A stretch of 16,638 bases of DNA from Spirochaeta sp. (GTDB lineage Bacteria; Spirochaetota; Spirochaetia; DSM-27196; SLAA01): NCBI GenBank assembly GCA_020201015.1, contig JAIVHN010000205.1:1-16638 (forward strand), read 5' to 3'. A program made the position numbers and the translations under genes. Below are positions 15,087-16,638 of the stretch, piece after piece (position 1 is the stretch's first letter; each line of letters opens with the position of its first letter). The notes beneath the pieces are model-generated. The model searched no databases. It was given only the letters and a program-made list of their open reading frames with translations, and was not told the origin of the DNA.

Positions 15087-16385
15087 TTACATGTTTAAGC
15101 TAAGAAAACTTGAGAAAAAATCCCCCACCGAGCGAAAAAAAAGGCGCAGCGTGTCGTAGAGCACTGAAAGCGGCCCACCACGTGCCACATCAGCTTGAGC
15201 GACAAGCGGAGCTTGGACAACCGTGGTCTCGCCTACTCGCCAGACCGCACGCCCATAGCTTCGGCCGCTGTGAACCGGAGCTTCAAGCTCATCTTCGTAC
15301 TCCAGCTCTCCGGCCAGCTGATCCTGCAGACCTTGCGGGAGTGTAATACGAGGCGCTGTAACCACGGCCAGTTCTACATCGGGGTGGTCTCCCTTCCATA
15401 CCCGAATACCAGTAACCTGGGGCGCGCCAAGCTCAAGCGTCTCAAACTCGTCAAAGCCGTAGTCTAAGAGCGCCTTTCCATCACGTGAGCGGTTGGCACC
15501 ACCAAGTGCATGGGTTTCTCCAGGCGCGCCCAGCAGCACTATAATGAGCCGGCGCCCGCCGCGCTCACCAGTCAGCGCAATGTTGTAGCCAGATGAAGGA
15601 ATAAACCCGGTTTTGAGTCCGTCAACGCCTGGATAGTCCCACAGCAGGGTATTACGGTTGCGCTGAATAATAGGGGCCTCGGCATGCGGAGCTATTAGGT
15701 TTTCAGCAGCCGGATATGCATACTCTTTGAGCGAGTGATACCTGTTCAGCGTTTCAGGCCAGGTGTTTAAATACTGCCGGACAAACTCGGCAAACTCCCG
15801 CGCGGTGGTTTTGTTCAGCGGGCTGTATCCGGAAGGCTCCTCAAAGCGGGTCTGCTGCAGTCCTAAGCGCTCCATCTCTGAGTTCATTTCTTCTATAAAC
15901 TGTGGCACGCCTCCAGAGATGTGATACGCCAAAGCGGCGGCCGCATCGTTGCCGGAAGGCACAGCCAGGCCCCGGAGCAGCTCATCCACCGTAACCTGCT
16001 GTCCAGGCCCTAAAAACATGAGCGAGGATCCGGGAGGCATGTTGTGAGCGTAGCTTTCGGGAGTGAGCTGCACGTCATCTTCAAGCGCCACCCTGCCCGT
16101 TTCGGTGGCGCGCAGCGCTACCTGCATAGCCGCAAGCTTGGTCAAGGAGGCCGGAGGAATGACGATATCGGCATTTTTCTCAAAGAGGACCGCTCCGGTG
16201 TCGGCGTCAAGCACCACTGCCGAGCGAGCCGAGATTTCTGGCGGCGTTGGGTACCAGCGGCCAAGCCCTTGGGGTGACTGCAGCGAGACATGGGCACCGG
16301 GGGCACCGGGGGCAGAAAACAGCCCGGCAGGAGAGAAGAACAGCAGCAGCGGAACAAGCGCCGCCCATAGTGGAAGTGACTTCAT
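15087..16385 (-). CDS. D-alanyl-D-alanine carboxypeptidase, PBP5-type (peptidase S11)
   Basis: This 432-residue enzyme trims the terminal D-Ala from peptidoglycan stem peptides in the periplasm. Residues 1-24 form a signal peptide (hydrophobic core LWAALVPLLLFF). The catalytic triad motifs are S80-L-T-K83 (SxxK), S144-G-N146 and K258-T-G260. A PBP5-type C-terminal beta domain (about 315-400) follows. The last 25 residues, LYDTLRLFFRSVGDFF..., form an amphipathic helix of the kind that tethers these proteins to the outer face of the inner membrane. The signal-peptide region holds a short Ala-Pro-Gly repeat (about 25-31). There is almost no upstream leader: no ribosome-binding site is apparent before ATG 16383-16385. 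It is the first gene of the minus block seen here, and the sequence above it reads as a different, possibly truncated, gene. Confidence 0.9.
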   Translation of the reverse strand: MKSLPLWAALVPLLLFFSPAGLFSAPGAPGAHVSLQSPQGLGRWYPTPPEISARSAVVLDADTGAVLFEKNADIVIPPASLTKLAAMQVALRATETGRVALEDDVQLTPESYAHNMPPGSSLMFLGPGQQVTVDELLRGLAVPSGNDAAAALAYHISGGVPQFIEEMNSEMERLGLQQTRFEEPSGYSPLNKTTAREFAEFVRQYLNTWPETLNRYHSLKEYAYPAAENLIAPHAEAPIIQRNRNTLLWDYPGVDGLKTGFIPSSGYNIALTGERGGRRLIIVLLGAPGETHALGGANRSRDGKALLDYGFDEFETLELGAPQVTGIRVWKGDHPDVELAVVTAPRITLPQGLQDQLAGELEYEDELEAPVHSGRSYGRAVWRVGETTVVQAPLVAQADVARGGPLSVLYDTLRLFFRSVGDFFSSFLSLNM

Positions 16386-16638
16386 GGGGCCATACTACCG
16401 GATATCAGCCCATGTGATCAATTTGACTGTCGCTGGTGGGTTTGGTGGCTGTTGCGCCAGGCCGAGGCCTTTGCCCAGATCCAACACCAAGTAACCGGCT
16501 CGGTTCAACAGAACCTGAGTACACTAGCCGCCGTTCAAGCATTGCAAGGCTCGAGCCGCGAGTTCCATGAAGGTCTTATGCAGCGGGTGTTAGGCCGGAA
16601 TCCGGAGTACGTAAACATGTCGTACACCAATACACAGG
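16380..16638 (+). CDS. Partial reading frame, possibly the N-terminal sensor part of a chemoreceptor-like protein, without a visible start
   Basis: A frame open from 16380 (after TGA 16377-16379) to the window end reads, from about base 16437, WVWWLLRQAEAFAQIQHQ and then VQQNLSTLAAVQALQGSS and RNPEYVNMSYTNTQ. The helical Gln/Ala-rich stretch followed by NPEYVNMSYTNTQ resembles the start of a Cache-type sensor domain as found in methyl-accepting chemotaxis proteins. No ATG or GTG precedes it in frame; the first possible start is a TTG at 16452-16454. The usual N-terminal membrane helix is absent or reduced to the Trp-rich WVWWLL. It therefore may be missing its 5' end. It is incomplete at the right edge. 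The functional call is weak. Confidence 0.35.

Noticed and set aside
14336..15103. A 255-residue plus-strand open frame over sodA
   Set aside because: It is antisense to a perfectly conserved superoxide dismutase and has no recognisable domain; it is a shadow.

Overview
The window comes from a bacterium of medium GC content and contains no RNA genes, insertion sequences or CRISPR arrays that I can see. The leftmost gene, a divergent transketolase-like gene, is on the minus strand. A plus-strand block follows (about 2.0 to 6.4 kb), and then a long minus-strand block (about 6.4 to 16.4 kb). The SufC-B-D-S-U order with a Zn-type SufU, the Mn-type superoxide dismutase and a possible chemoreceptor fragment at the right edge fit a free-living, oxygen-exposed bacterium. 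A spirochaete is my tentative guess from general gene content, not from a marker gene.

Plus-strand block: a multi-span membrane protein overlaps by ATGA a TIGR03943/DUF1980 (YcgQ-like) membrane protein. A YyaL/DUF255 thioredoxin-domain gene follows and is broken by an internal deletion with a frameshift. A metallo-beta-lactamase-fold hydrolase ends the block, its stop codon overlapping that of the convergent lipid-kinase gene.

Minus-strand block, in transcription order from the right: a D-Ala-D-Ala carboxypeptidase of the PBP5 type; a Mn-type superoxide dismutase with its own promoter and a palindrome; a hairpin; then the suf operon (sufC, sufB, sufD, sufS, sufU and a DUF59 protein) behind a promoter with an 18-bp inverted repeat on its -10/start region. 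After it come a phosphoglycerate mutase fragment, a CYTH-domain protein and a diacylglycerol-kinase-family enzyme, all tightly packed. SufBCD is the scaffold, SufS with SufU supplies sulfur, and the DUF59 protein probably helps cluster maturation or delivery. The neighbouring sodA adds oxidative-stress defence.

The most striking feature beyond the gene list is a set of apparent deletion scars in an otherwise well-kept region. The transketolase lacks the segment holding a conserved active-site His. The yyaL homologue lacks about 50 codons and shifts frame. The DUF59 gene loses its usual tail exactly where gpmA has lost its first 27 or so codons, including the catalytic RHG. The right-edge reading frame has no start codon. 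These point either to ongoing gene decay or to assembly collapses. The second noteworthy feature is the pair of palindromes, different in sequence, that sit on the -10 regions of the suf and sodA promoters. I found no complete system that I can call new.
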